Positions 1 to 7,438 of a stretch of 64,000 nucleotides of DNA are shown piece after piece. The translations under genes and the position numbers were made by a program. How positions within the stretch are numbered: the stretch's first letter is position 1; each line of letters opens with the position of its first letter. The notes beneath the pieces are model-generated. The model saw only the letters and a program-made list of their open reading frames with translations, did no database searches and was not told the DNA's origin. This stretch comes from Murinocardiopsis flavida (GTDB lineage: Bacteria; Actinomycetota; Actinomycetes; Streptosporangiales; Streptosporangiaceae): the NCBI RefSeq assembly GCF_003014485.1, contig NZ_PYGA01000006.1:1-64000 (forward strand), in the 5' to 3' direction.

Positions 1-180
1 TGGAGGCGGGCGTGGTCAGGGGTGGGGGCGCCCGGACCTGTGGGTGGTCGGGGCGTGGTTGGTACGGGTGTGGGCGCCCGGCCCCGCGTGGGAGGAGTGG
101 CGGCGGGGCCGGGCGCGTCAGGGTCGGCCGGGGGTGTCCGGCCGGGGTCCGCCGGTGGCGGGATCGGGCGCGGTCTGCGA

Positions 181-468
181 TCAGCGCGGGTGGTGCGCGG
201 TCCCCGGGAGCACGTGGAAGTAGCGCCTTGTGCGGTCGCGGCGCGGCAGGGCGGGACGCAGGCGGGGCAGGGCGGCGTCACGCTCGTCGGAGTCGATCTG
301 CTCCAGGCGGGTGCGCAGCCCGCGCAACGTATGGACGGTGACGGTGTTGGGGCCGCCCGTGCGGGGGCGCAGCCGGGTCGCGGTGTACATCCGCCCCGGA
401 TGAGGGCCGGTGATCAGCCAGGCATGACCCCACTCCCGGGACAGCCGGGCCCGGGTCAGCGCGGCCAC
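181..468 (-). CDS. Small hypothetical protein next to an RsbW-like ATPase
   Basis: A 95-residue basic protein that I cannot assign to a named family. The first part (ALTRARLSREWGHAWLITGP) has regular hydrophobic spacing. The C-terminus is rich in Arg and Pro. There is no signal peptide or membrane segment. Its ATG lies two bases after the stop of the ATP-binding protein gene, so the two are almost certainly co-transcribed. In actinomycetes, small genes of this kind often sit beside RsbW-like ATPase, XRE and DUF397 genes, which suggests a role in the same regulatory set. That role is inferred from position only. The coding status is fairly safe because of the tight coupling. Confidence 0.6.
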   Translation of the reverse strand: MAALTRARLSREWGHAWLITGPHPGRMYTATRLRPRTGGPNTVTVHTLRGLRTRLEQIDSDERDAALPRLRPALPRRDRTRRYFHVLPGTAHHPR

Positions 469-470
469 CG

Positions 471-893
471 CTAGACCCCGGTATCCGTGCGGATCTCGGC
501 CCAGACCCGGGTGCCGCCGGTGTCGTTGTCCACGCCCCAGGTGTGGGCGTATGCGGCGACCAGGGCCAGGCCCCGCCCGGACTCCTCCGCCTCGGATGCG
601 GGACGCGTGCGGGGTGCGGGGACGGGGCGGGGGCCGGCGTCGGTGACGGTGATGCGCACCCGGTCCTCATAGCGGGTCAGGGTCAGGGCGTAGGCACCGC
701 CGGGCCGAGCCGAGCGGGAATGGCGGCAGGCGTTGGTGGCGAGTTCGGAGGTGATGAGGGCGAGGTCGGCCGCGGGGGCGTCGGGCAGGCCGGAGGTGGT
801 GGCGGCCCAGGCGCGGGCGGCGGCCACCCGGGCGGGGACGGCGGCAAAGACCGCGGTGTGGACCTCGGCGAGGGCAGGGGCAGCGGTGCTCAT
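471..893 (-). CDS. RsbW-like ATP-binding protein (GHKL fold)
   Basis: A stand-alone GHKL ATPase of 140 residues, the size of RsbW/SpoIIAB-type anti-sigma kinases. The N box is visible as SELATNACRHS, the G1 box as VTDAGPRP and the G2 box as GRGLALVAAYAHTWG. There is no dimerisation or phospho-acceptor domain and no membrane segment. Such proteins phosphorylate anti-anti-sigma partners or bind sigma factors. In actinomycetes many are paired with WhiJ-type XRE regulators and DUF397 proteins, as here across a divergent intergenic space. No sigma factor or STAS partner is encoded nearby, so the target is unknown. The 95-residue gene downstream is its likely operon partner. Confidence 0.85.
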   Translation of the reverse strand: MSTAAPALAEVHTAVFAAVPARVAAARAWAATTSGLPDAPAADLALITSELATNACRHSRSARPGGAYALTLTRYEDRVRITVTDAGPRPVPAPRTRPASEAEESGRGLALVAAYAHTWGVDNDTGGTRVWAEIRTDTGV

Positions 894-1037
894 GGCTGCA
901 CCGCCCCGGCCCGGCGGGGCAGGTAGGGGCGGATCCGGGAGCGCCTACGGCGCCGGGAATCCCGGACACGGTGGGTCCAGGGGTGGTCGGTAATGTTCGT
1001 CATGGTTCCTCTCCTGGGGTTTCAGGGTGGGGAGCAA

Positions 1038-1072
1038 GGCCCTGTCCGGTGTCGCTAGCACCGAGCAGGGCC
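1038..1072 (+). terminator. Nested hairpin with T tract in the divergent spacer
   Basis: GGCCCTG at 1038-1044 pairs perfectly with CAGGGCC at 1066-1072. Inside it CGGTG (1047-1051) pairs with CACCG (1059-1063). GTTTT follows on the plus strand. The hairpin sits in the 322-base gap between the divergent ATPase and XRE genes, so it terminates no recognised gene. It could attenuate the XRE transcript or mark the end of a lost gene. Nothing else was recognised in this gap apart from an A+T-richer stretch before the XRE start. Confidence 0.5.
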
Positions 1073-1215
1073 GTTTTCACGTCGACCGCCTATTGGCAGG
1101 TCGCCCGTGTTCTCCGTACCATCAGACTTGTAGCCCAGGACGTTGTTTCAAAGTAAGTGCGTTGTATCCCGAAAGAAATAGATCCAACTGGAACACGCCA
1201 CGTAATTTTGGAAAC

Positions 1216-1989
1216 ATGACGGGACAAGAATTCGGGACACAACTGGCAAAAGAGCGCAAACAGGCAGGCCACACTCAACGGGCACTTGCTTCGCTCATCC
1301 AGGGTTCTGCTTCGTCGCTTTGCAGATGGGAGAATGGCCAGGCAACCCCTCCTCGTGGTGATGTCGAGAAGATCGACAAAGCGCTCGAATCGCGCGGTCG
1401 GCTGATCCGGATGTGGGAACTCGCGACCTCAGGGACGTCGCTGCCACCGTGGATGCGTGACATCGGGAGGCTTGAAGAGGCCGCCGAGACGATCGAACTG
1501 ATCTCGCCCCATGTCGTTCCGGGATTGCTTCAGTCTCCGCTGTACGCGCACATGGTGATGCGGGAGGGGTTACATCCTGGATCTCCAACCGAGATCAAAC
1601 GACTGGTCTCCGTGCGTTGCTCCCGCTACGATTTGCTCCGTTCGAGGGGCAATCCATGGGTCATCGCCGTCTTTCCAAAGACCGCCTTGACTTGCGTTCC
1701 TGAACCCGTGCGAACGGAACAGGTTGCACACCTACTATCCCTCATCGGGTCGAGTAAGGTGCTGATTCATCTACTTCCAGAGGGAACTCTCCTGGTCGGC
1801 GTCACATCGATGTTGCTCATGTTCCATCTGCGTGACGGAGGCAAGGCGGCGAGCGCGGATCACGTGTGGGGTAACGTCTTGTATGAGGAAACGTCCAGTT
1901 ACGACCAACTTGACGGTCTGGTCAAGCGCTCCCTGGGGAGCGCTCTTCCTCCCGAACAGACGCGCATGGCCTTGGAGGAGCTTCGGTGA
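1216..1989 (+). CDS. XRE-family regulator with DUF5753 (WhiJ type)
   Basis: A 257-residue regulator. The N-terminal HTH_31/XRE domain covers about residues 5-65, with the recognition region around LIQGSASSLCRWENGQATPP. DUF5753 follows, with its typical segment ISPHVVPGLLQSPLYAHMVM and a C-terminal ALPPEQTRMALEELR. I chose the ATG at 1216 because the HTH begins a few residues later; an upstream GTG would add about 60 residues unlike the family. The gene overlaps the next DUF397 gene by four bases (GTGA), the usual coupling for this pair. WhiJ-like XRE, DUF397 and RsbW-like genes form recurrent sets linked to development in streptomycetes. That this set controls development is inferred. Confidence 0.9.
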   Translation: MTGQEFGTQLAKERKQAGHTQRALASLIQGSASSLCRWENGQATPPRGDVEKIDKALESRGRLIRMWELATSGTSLPPWMRDIGRLEEAAETIELISPHVVPGLLQSPLYAHMVMREGLHPGSPTEIKRLVSVRCSRYDLLRSRGNPWVIAVFPKTALTCVPEPVRTEQVAHLLSLIGSSKVLIHLLPEGTLLVGVTSMLLMFHLRDGGKAASADHVWGNVLYEETSSYDQLDGLVKRSLGSALPPEQTRMALEELR

Positions 1990-2162
1990 ATCATTGGCAC
2001 AAGAGTTCGTATAGTTCAGGGGCACAGTCCTGCGTTGAGGTTGCGGAACTTCCCACCGAGGTGCTGGTGCGTGATACGCAAAATCGGACGCTTGGGCAGT
2101 TGAGCTTCCCGGCTGAGCAATGGACGGCACTGCTTCGCGACGTCAAATCCGGCTCGCTGTAG
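1986..2162 (+). CDS. DUF397 protein, copy a (58 aa)
   Basis: A 58-residue protein with the DUF397 pattern: an opening WHKSSYSSGAQSCVEVA, a central VRDTQNRTLGQLSF and a closing WTALLRDVKSGSL. The GTG start overlaps the stop of the XRE/DUF5753 gene (GTGA), so it is translationally coupled to it. DUF397 proteins are small partners of WhiJ-type regulators and may act as antagonists or co-factors. The biochemical role is not established. A hairpin terminator lies shortly downstream. Two further DUF397 genes occur within the next 750 bases. Confidence 0.9.
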   Translation: MNHWHKSSYSSGAQSCVEVAELPTEVLVRDTQNRTLGQLSFPAEQWTALLRDVKSGSL

Positions 2163-2173
2163 TACACATCTCG

Positions 2174-2204
2174 GCCCTCGGATCCGCTCCACTGGTCCGG
2201 GGGC
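2174..2204 (+). terminator. Hairpin terminator after DUF397 copy a
   Basis: GCCCTCGGATCC at 2174-2185 can pair with GGTCCGGGGGC at 2194-2204 with minor mismatches. CTTTGTG follows. A cleaner version of the same hairpin follows DUF397 copy c, so the two are duplicates. Confidence 0.55.
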
Positions 2205-2220
2205 TTTGTGCTGTGCGGGT

Positions 2221-2374
2221 TGGCGACACCGGGGAGGGGTAGCCCGGGAATTGGGGGTCCGCGCCCTACGATTGCCGGGTGAGCACCGAACCCGCGTCCC
2301 CGCCGAGCGCGCTGCAACGCGTCACCCGTGAGGCCGCGGTGCTCGGCGGCGCCGGCTACGCGCTCGCTCTCCAG
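2221..2374 (+). repeat. 154-bp direct repeat, copy 1 (copy 2 at 2991-3144)
   Basis: The segment matches 2991-3144 over the same length. It carries the upstream region and first 32 codons of the MpaB-like gene. Identity is almost complete from about 2269 onward and lower in the leader. The hairpin just upstream is also duplicated, so the true repeat extends further left with gaps. The right boundary is sharp, immediately after CTCCAG in both copies. Confidence 0.85.
2279..2374 (+). pseudogene. 5' fragment of an MpaB-like oxygenase gene
   Basis: The GTG start and the following 31 codons are nearly identical to the start of the intact MpaB-like gene at 3049 (STEPASPPSALQRVTREAAV and onward). 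After CTCCAG the match stops abruptly and sequence from the tail of an XRE/DUF5753 gene begins. The open frame continues for only 20 more codons, to a TGA at 2432-2434. It is a truncated duplicate with no catalytic part. Confidence 0.8.
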
Positions 2375-2502
2375 GCGGTGTGGAAGTCGATCCCGAGGTC
2401 GTTGAGGAGCACGTTTCGCGGCTCGGTGATCTGAGGGCGCAGGCACTACCCCCCAGCCAATCACGCACCCTGATTGAGAACGTGCGAGGAGAGTACAAGT
2501 GA
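2375..2502 (+). pseudogene. 3' remnant of a second XRE/DUF5753 gene
   Basis: In the frame ending at TGA 2500-2502 this reads VEVDPEVVEEHVSRLGDLRA then QALPPSQSRTLIENVRGEYK. This is the usual C-terminal end of DUF5753 regulators. The TGA overlaps the GTG of the following DUF397 gene (GTGA), exactly as at the intact pair 500 bases upstream. The N-terminal HTH and most of DUF5753 are missing, replaced by the mpaB fragment. It is therefore the scar of a deleted XRE gene whose DUF397 partner survives. Confidence 0.75.
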
Positions 2503-2690
2503 GCATCATCGAGTCGACTTGGCGCAAGGCCTCCTACAGCAAGGCTGAGACCAATTGTGTTGAGGCGGCGGACACGACAAGTCACGGTAAGGCGATTCGC
2601 GATACAGAGCATCGGACGCACTTCCACCTGGTGGTTCCCACCGAGGAATGGGTGGTCCTGCTGCGTGGGGTCAAATCCGAGTCGCTGTAG
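2499..2690 (+). CDS. DUF397 protein, copy b (63 aa)
   Basis: A 63-residue DUF397 protein with STWRKASYSKAETNCVEAA near the start, AIRDTEHRTHFHLVVP in the middle and WVVLLRGVKSESL at the end. The GTG start has a clear AGGAGAG ribosome site about five bases upstream. Its coupled XRE gene has been reduced to a C-terminal scar, so it may now be an orphan or be expressed with copy c, which follows after 14 bases. Confidence 0.9.
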   Translation: MSIIESTWRKASYSKAETNCVEAADTTSHGKAIRDTEHRTHFHLVVPTEEWVVLLRGVKSESL

Positions 2691-2704
2691 CCCAAGGAGC
2701 TACT

Positions 2705-2914
2705 TTGAGTGAAATCGCAAGCCAGATCGCAACTCCTAAGAACTGGCACAAGTCCACGTACAGCCAGGCCGACACTAACTGCGTTGAAGTTGCCTACGTC
2801 GCGTCTGGCGGTGCTGCCGTTCGGGACACGCAGTACCGCATGATCGGACACCTCACCTTCGACAACGGGGCATGGTCCGCATTCCTCAAGGGAGTCAAGG
2901 GAAGCGCACTGTAG
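2705..2914 (+). CDS. DUF397 protein, copy c (69 aa)
   Basis: A 69-residue DUF397 protein with NWHKSTYSQADTNCVEVAYV, AVRDTQYRMIGHLTF and WSAFLKGVKGSAL. I chose the TTG at 2705 because AAGGAG at 2694-2699 stands five bases before it. An upstream in-frame ATG would overlap copy b. It follows copy b closely and ends 17 bases before a strong hairpin. The three DUF397 proteins are clearly related but differ at many positions, so they are not a very recent triplication. Confidence 0.9.
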   Translation: MSEIASQIATPKNWHKSTYSQADTNCVEVAYVASGGAAVRDTQYRMIGHLTFDNGAWSAFLKGVKGSAL

Positions 2915-2931
2915 CCTCCACACGCGAGGAA

Positions 2932-2962
2932 GCCCTCGGATCCGCCCCACTGATACGAGGGC
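2932..2962 (+). terminator. Hairpin terminator after DUF397 copy c
   Basis: GCCCTCG at 2932-2938 pairs perfectly with CGAGGGC at 2956-2962, and TTT follows. It separates the DUF397 genes from the MpaB-like gene and matches the hairpin at 2174-2204. Confidence 0.65.
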
Positions 2963-3048
2963 TTTGCGCTGTGCGGCGAGAGCGGGGAGTTGGCGACACC
3001 GGGGAGGGGTGTCCTGGGAATCTGGGGTCCGAGCCCTACGATTGCCGG

Positions 3049-3987
3049 GTGAGCACCGAACCCGCGTCCCCGCCGAGCGCGCTGCAACGCGTCACCCGTG
3101 AGGCCGCGGTGCTCGGCGGCGCCGGCTACGCGCTCGCGCTCCAGGTCAGCCACCCCTCGGTCGGCCGCGGTGTGGCCGAGCACAGCGACTACGCCGACCG
3201 CCCGCTCGACCGCCTGCGCGGCACCCTCACCTTCGTCTACGGTCAGGTGTTCGGCACCCCCGACGAGGCCGAGCGCATCGGCCGGATCGTGCGCGCCATG
3301 CACACAACGGTCAACGGCCCCGGCTACGACGCGCTCGACCCCGACCTTCAACTCTGGGTCGCCGCCACCCTGTACGACGGCGGCGTGCGCCTCTACGAAC
3401 TGGTGGTGGGCCCCCTCACCGACGCCGACAAAGACGCCGCCTACGACGACGCCGCCGTCTTCGCCACCGCGCTGGGCTGCCCTGCCGAGCGCTGGCCGGC
3501 CGACCGGGCCGCGTTCGAGGAGTACTGGGCGGCGACCATCGCGGCGATGCGCCCCGACGCCACCGCCCGCACCATCATCCGGAACCTGTCGCGCCCGGCC
3601 TCGCTGCCACTGCGCCCGCTGATGCGCCTCCAGATGTTCCTCACAGCGGGGTTGCTGCCCGCGCACCTGCGCGCCCCGCTCGGACTCTCCTGGGATGCCC
3701 TTCGGCAGCGCCGGTTCGACCGGCTCCTGGCAGCTGTCCGCACCGTCTATCCGCACCTCCCGGCCGGTGTGCGGCAGCTGCCCATGCGGCTGGTCATGCG
3801 GGACATGCGCCGCAGGGCCGGGCGCGGACGGCTGTACCACCGGCGGCGCCCCGGCCGCCCCACCAATTCCAACGGTCCCAGTCGCCGTGACCGCCCCGGA
3901 TCCCCCGACCAACCCAGTCCCCCAGACCATCCCGACCAATCCACCCACCCCCGGTCCACCCGCCGGGCACGTCGCCGTGGTGCCTGA
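3049..3987 (+). CDS. MpaB-family oxygenase (DUF2236)
   Basis: A 312-residue protein of the MpaB/rubber-oxygenase-like DUF2236 family. It shows the early SHPSVGRGVAEHSDYADRP, the RLRGTLTFVYGQVFG segment and the conserved RAMHTTVNGPGYDALDP, where family His residues are thought to bind heme or metal. The rest is mainly helical. The last 40 residues are a Pro/Ser/Arg-rich disordered tail. The GTG start is fixed by the duplicated copy at 2279, which preserves the same beginning. The 3' end overlaps the start of the sensor kinase gene. Substrate is unknown; known relatives act on phenolic or polyisoprenoid compounds. Confidence 0.85.
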   Translation: MSTEPASPPSALQRVTREAAVLGGAGYALALQVSHPSVGRGVAEHSDYADRPLDRLRGTLTFVYGQVFGTPDEAERIGRIVRAMHTTVNGPGYDALDPDLQLWVAATLYDGGVRLYELVVGPLTDADKDAAYDDAAVFATALGCPAERWPADRAAFEEYWAATIAAMRPDATARTIIRNLSRPASLPLRPLMRLQMFLTAGLLPAHLRAPLGLSWDALRQRRFDRLLAAVRTVYPHLPAGVRQLPMRLVMRDMRRRAGRGRLYHRRRPGRPTNSNGPSRRDRPGSPDQPSPPDHPDQSTHPRSTRRARRRGA

Positions 3988-5182
3988 CCCGGGACGGACG
4001 GCGTCGCTCGTGCGCGGCTTGGCCGGTGGGACCATCGCGGTCCTCCTCGGCGCCGCCACCGGCGCCGCCGAGTTGCTGTTCGTGTGCTGCGCGGGGATCG
4101 CCCTCGCCGCCGCCGCGCCGTGGGGACGCGGGCGCCGCGCCGTTCTGCGCGCGATCCAATCCCTCGCCGCGCGGCTGGTCGGACTGGAACTGCGCCGGTT
4201 GTCGTTCTGGGCCGGTATCACCGTGCGGCCGGAGCCGTCGGCGGCGAACGTCGGCTATCTGGCGGCGCGCGCGGTCCCCGGCATCGCCTTCGGCTACCTG
4301 TTCGCCGCCCTGGCGTTCCTGACGGTCTTATTCGTCAGCGGCGGGACGGTCGAACTCCTCAGCGGGCACTCCCCCATCATTGAGTTGGAGTTCCCCGGTG
4401 TGCGGCTGGTCCAGGATCGGTACATCGTCGCCTACCTGTACGCGGTGCTCACGGTCCTGATGCTGGTCGCACTCACCGCGATCGCGCTCAACGTGGAAAG
4501 GCGGCTGGCCCGCCGCCTCCTCGGGCCGAGCGCCCAGGAGCTGCTGCGCCGGCGCATCGACGAGCTGACCGAGACCAGGGCCGGGATCGTCGCGGCGGTC
4601 GATGAGGAGCGCCGCCGGATCGAGCGCGACCTCCACGACGGCGTCCAGCAGCGGGTGGTGGCGCTGGCGATGCTGCTGGGCCGGGCCCGGCGGCCGTCCA
4701 CGGCTGAGCGGACCGCGGCGCTGGTCGCCGACGCCCACACCGAGGCGCAGCAGCTCCTCGGCGAACTGCGCGACGTCGCGTGGCGCGTGTACCCGACGGC
4801 GCTGGACGAACTGGGCCTGCGCAACGCGCTGGCGGGCGTCGCCGAACGCGCCGCGCTGCCTGTGAGCATCGACTACGGCCTCCGGTCGCGCCCGGCCCCC
4901 GCCGTGCAGACCGCCCTGTACTTCGTCGCCCGCGAGGCCATCACGAACGCGGCGAAGCACGCGGGGGCCGATGATGTGACGGTGGTACTCACCGAGACGG
5001 ACGAGGAAGGCGGAACCGAGGTGGCCGTGCAGATCACCGACAACGGGCAAGGGGGCGCCGAGCCCGGCGGCAGCGGACTGTCGGGCCTGGCGCGCCGCGT
5101 CGCGGCCCTCGACGGCCGATTCGACGTGGCCAGCCCGCCCGGCGGCCCCACCACGGTGACGGCGGTGCTGCCATGCGGCTGA
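3980..5182 (+). CDS. Sensor histidine kinase (NarL/DesK-type HisKA_3)
   Basis: A membrane sensor kinase of about 400 residues. Three hydrophobic segments lie near residues 17-45, 98-120 and 150-172. The dimerisation/phospho-acceptor motif RRRIERDLHDGVQQRVVAL follows, with the phosphorylated His near residue 219. The ATPase domain shows REAITNAAKHAG (N box), DNGQGG and GSGLSGLARR. The two GTG codons at 3977 and 3980 overlap the end of the mpaB-like gene; I prefer the second. The kinase overlaps the response regulator gene by ten bases, so the two form a pair. The stimulus is unknown, but the link with the MpaB-like oxygenase suggests a common operon. Confidence 0.9.
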   Translation: MPDPGRTASLVRGLAGGTIAVLLGAATGAAELLFVCCAGIALAAAAPWGRGRRAVLRAIQSLAARLVGLELRRLSFWAGITVRPEPSAANVGYLAARAVPGIAFGYLFAALAFLTVLFVSGGTVELLSGHSPIIELEFPGVRLVQDRYIVAYLYAVLTVLMLVALTAIALNVERRLARRLLGPSAQELLRRRIDELTETRAGIVAAVDEERRRIERDLHDGVQQRVVALAMLLGRARRPSTAERTAALVADAHTEAQQLLGELRDVAWRVYPTALDELGLRNALAGVAERAALPVSIDYGLRSRPAPAVQTALYFVAREAITNAAKHAGADDVTVVLTETDEEGGTEVAVQITDNGQGGAEPGGSGLSGLARRVAALDGRFDVASPPGGPTTVTAVLPCG

Positions 5183-5817
5183 TCATCGCCGACGACTCGG
5201 TGCTGCTGCGCGAAGGGCTCGTGCGGCTGCTGGTCGAGGAGGGACACGAGGTGGCCGCCGCGGTCGGCGACGCCGACGCCCTCCTCGCGGCGGTCGAGGA
5301 GCACCGGCCCGATGTCGCCGTGGTGGACGTCCGGATGCCCCCGGGGCACACCGACGAGGGGCTGCGCGCGGCATTGCGCATCCGGGAGGCGTTCCCCGGT
5401 GTCGGGGTGCTGGTCCTCTCCCAGTACGTGGAGAAGCGCTACGCCGCCGAACTGCTGGCCGGAGCGCCCGAGGGGGTGGGGTACCTGCTCAAGGACCGTG
5501 TCGCGCAGGTCGGCGAGTTCCTGGACGCGCTCGAACGGGTACACGCGGGCGGTGCGGTGTTCGACCCCGAGGTCGTCCGCCAGCTCCTGGCGCGCACCAG
5601 CCACGCCGACCCGGTGTCGCGGCTCACCGACCGCGAGCGCACCGTCTTGGAGGAGATGGCCCAGGGGTTCGGCAACGGCGCCATCGCGGAGCGGCTGTTC
5701 GTCTCGCAGAGCGCGGTGGAGAAGCACGTCAACGCGATCTTCGACAAGCTGGACCTGTCGCCCACCACCGGGTACAGCCGCCGCGTCCTGGCGGTCCTGC
5801 GCTATCTGGAGGGGTAG
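5173..5817 (+). CDS. LuxR/NarL-family response regulator
   Basis: A 214-residue two-domain regulator. The receiver domain has DD at residues 7-8, the phospho-acceptor Asp52 in VVDVRMP and the conserved Lys in GYLLKD. The C-terminal LuxR helix-turn-helix reads LTDRERTVLEEMAQGFGNGA followed by AERLFVSQSAVEKHVNAIF. Its ATG lies inside the 3' end of the kinase gene, which gives tight stoichiometric coupling. The targets are not visible. The 560 bases downstream contain only repeats. Confidence 0.95.
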   Translation: MRLIIADDSVLLREGLVRLLVEEGHEVAAAVGDADALLAAVEEHRPDVAVVDVRMPPGHTDEGLRAALRIREAFPGVGVLVLSQYVEKRYAAELLAGAPEGVGYLLKDRVAQVGEFLDALERVHAGGAVFDPEVVRQLLARTSHADPVSRLTDRERTVLEEMAQGFGNGAIAERLFVSQSAVEKHVNAIFDKLDLSPTTGYSRRVLAVLRYLEG

Positions 5818-5978
5818 GGAGGTGTGCCGCGGGGCGTGGCTCGGCCGGAAGACGGCGCTGACCAGCACGGCCCGCACCGGACCGTCCTGGCGCGAGTTCT
5901 CACCGCGCGCAATGCCGGGGATGGGGACGGGGACGGCTGCCGAGAGCGTTCCTTGCCACAACGGACCCGGGCCGGGCT

Positions 5979-6115
5979 GCCGATGAGCCTGCGCAGCGGT
6001 GTCGGCCGAAGCGAAACCCGGGGTTTCGCGACCAGGTCCAGCCTTTGGAGAGCTCCGCGGTCATTGTCCAGGATGTCCTTCGGCCGTCGCTGCTGCGCAG
6101 GCTTTCCGGCAGCCT
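5979..6115. repeat. Diverged copy of a dispersed palindromic element
   Basis: The segment around 6068-6115 (CAGGATGTCCTTCGG then CGTCGCTGCTGCGCAGGCTT) closely resembles the arms of the palindrome at 8465-8584 and the element at 29070-29565. The left side, around 5979-6012, has a weaker reverse-complement match (CTGCGCAGCGGTGTCGGCCG). It lies shortly after a plus-strand gene, as the other two copies do. Confidence 0.55.
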
Positions 6116-6135
6116 GGCTCCTGTCTCCTGTGGCG

Positions 6136-6356
6136 GAGGTGCTCTCGCCCGGAACCGTCGCCAAGGGCGGGTGACCATCTGACGAGGGGTGCTCTCGCAC
6201 GGGACCGTCTTCAGGGCGGAACGGGCGACAACCCGGCGGAGGGCGCTCTCGCACGGGACCGTCTTCAGGGCGGAACGGGGAACAACCCGGCGGAGTGCGC
6301 TCTCGCATGGGACTGCCTTCGGGGCGGGTGACCATCTGACGAAGGGCGCTCTCGGG
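6136..6356. repeat. Tandem repeat of about 48-55 bp units (four and a half copies)
   Basis: Each unit begins GAGG-GCTCTCGC and continues to a GGGACCGTCTTCAGGGCGG-like core. The first and fourth units end with GTGACCATCTGAC. The second and third end with ACAACCCGGCG, giving an A-B-B-A order. The units abut without unique spacers. Together with the palindromic repeat, this fills the 560-base space between the response regulator and the MmyB-type regulator. No gene was recognised there. Confidence 0.8.
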
Positions 6357-6376
6357 GCGATCCGGCCGGTCCGGGA

Positions 6377-7246
6377 TCACATGCTCGGCTCCGGGACCGC
6401 GGTGTGGCGCTTCTGGAGGAGGCGGAGACACTCCTCTGCCGGGGAGTCGGCCGGGGCGGTGTAGACGGTAAGGAACTGGTCGGGGTCGTCGGGCACGTGG
6501 AGGGTCTCGTAGTTGAGGGTCATCGGCCCGACGGCGGGATGGTCGAAGCGCTTGTAGCCGTGCGACTTGCTCTTGACCGTGTAACCCGACCAGTGGCGGC
6601 GGAACTCCGCGCTCCCCGCGGACAGGTCGGCGATCAGCGTCGCCAATTCGGGGTCGTCGGGGTGGCGGCCCGCGTCGATCCGCAGGTGGCCGACCGTGTC
6701 GCGCGCCACGAACTCCCGGTCGGGGTAGAGGCGGACGACGTCCTCGTCCAGCAGGACGAGCCGCGCGAGGTTGCACCGGCGCCGCGGAAGTGCACCGAAA
6801 TCGGTGATGAGCGCGCACGCGAGCGGGTTCCACGCCAGGATGTCCATCCGCCGGCCGAAGACGAAGGCGGGGGTGCCCTCCACCGCGTCCAGAAGGCGCC
6901 GGATGCCGGGGCGCACCTCCTGCGCTTCCCCGCCCTCCGCGCCCGCGCGGTCGAGGGGGCCCGGCAGGTGCCGGGCGATCTGCCGCAGGTGGGCGCGCTC
7001 GTCCTCGTTCAGCCGGAGCACGCGGGCCACCGCGTCGAGCACCGCCCCAGACACGTTCTGGCTGCGCCCCTGCTCAAGCCGGACGTAGTAGTCGACGCTG
7101 ATGCCCGTGAGGTACGCCAGCTCCTCGCGGCGCAACCCCTGAACCCTGCGCTGCCCGCCGCCCCGGGCCAGCCCGACGTCCTCGGGCTGGAGCCGCGCGC
7201 GGCGCGACCGCAAGAACTCGCCCAGATCGGTACGCCGCTTCGTCAC
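6377..7246 (-). CDS. XRE regulator with MmyB-like ligand domain
   Basis: A 289-residue regulator. The N-terminal HTH (residues about 5-75) contains LRREELAYLTGISVDYYVRL and EQGRSQNVSGAVLDAVARVL. The MmyB-like domain follows, recognisable by RRLLDAVEGTPAFVFGRRMD and ILAWNPLACALITDF, and ends with FDHPAVGPMTLNYETLHVP. MmyB domains are PAS-like and may bind fatty acids or other small ligands. The gene stands head to head with the exported beta-propeller gene; in this family the neighbouring divergent gene is often the target. No clear operator palindrome was found in the 190-base spacer. Confidence 0.9.
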   Translation of the reverse strand: MTKRRTDLGEFLRSRRARLQPEDVGLARGGGQRRVQGLRREELAYLTGISVDYYVRLEQGRSQNVSGAVLDAVARVLRLNEDERAHLRQIARHLPGPLDRAGAEGGEAQEVRPGIRRLLDAVEGTPAFVFGRRMDILAWNPLACALITDFGALPRRRCNLARLVLLDEDVVRLYPDREFVARDTVGHLRIDAGRHPDDPELATLIADLSAGSAEFRRHWSGYTVKSKSHGYKRFDHPAVGPMTLNYETLHVPDDPDQFLTVYTAPADSPAEECLRLLQKRHTAVPEPSM

Positions 7247-7438
7247 GCCGTTCCTCCTTCACTTGTTTCGCTCAACGTCCCCCCACGCCCCCAACGTCCC
7301 CCACGGCCAGCCTGGTTCCGGCAGTACCCAGGTTCACCGGACCCTGGGATGAGGGGAACAGCGGGACCCGGGCCCGCAACCGGCGATGATCACCGGGTGG
7401 GACCCCGCGGAGGTGGTCCCCTGACAAGGAGCCCCGCA

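Noticed and set aside
1-180. Plus-strand open frames at the window start
   Set aside because: Gly/Arg-rich translations without motifs. No supported gene was found before position 181.
6136-6356. Possible CRISPR array
   Set aside because: The units abut each other and vary inside; there are no unique spacers and no Cas genes in the window.
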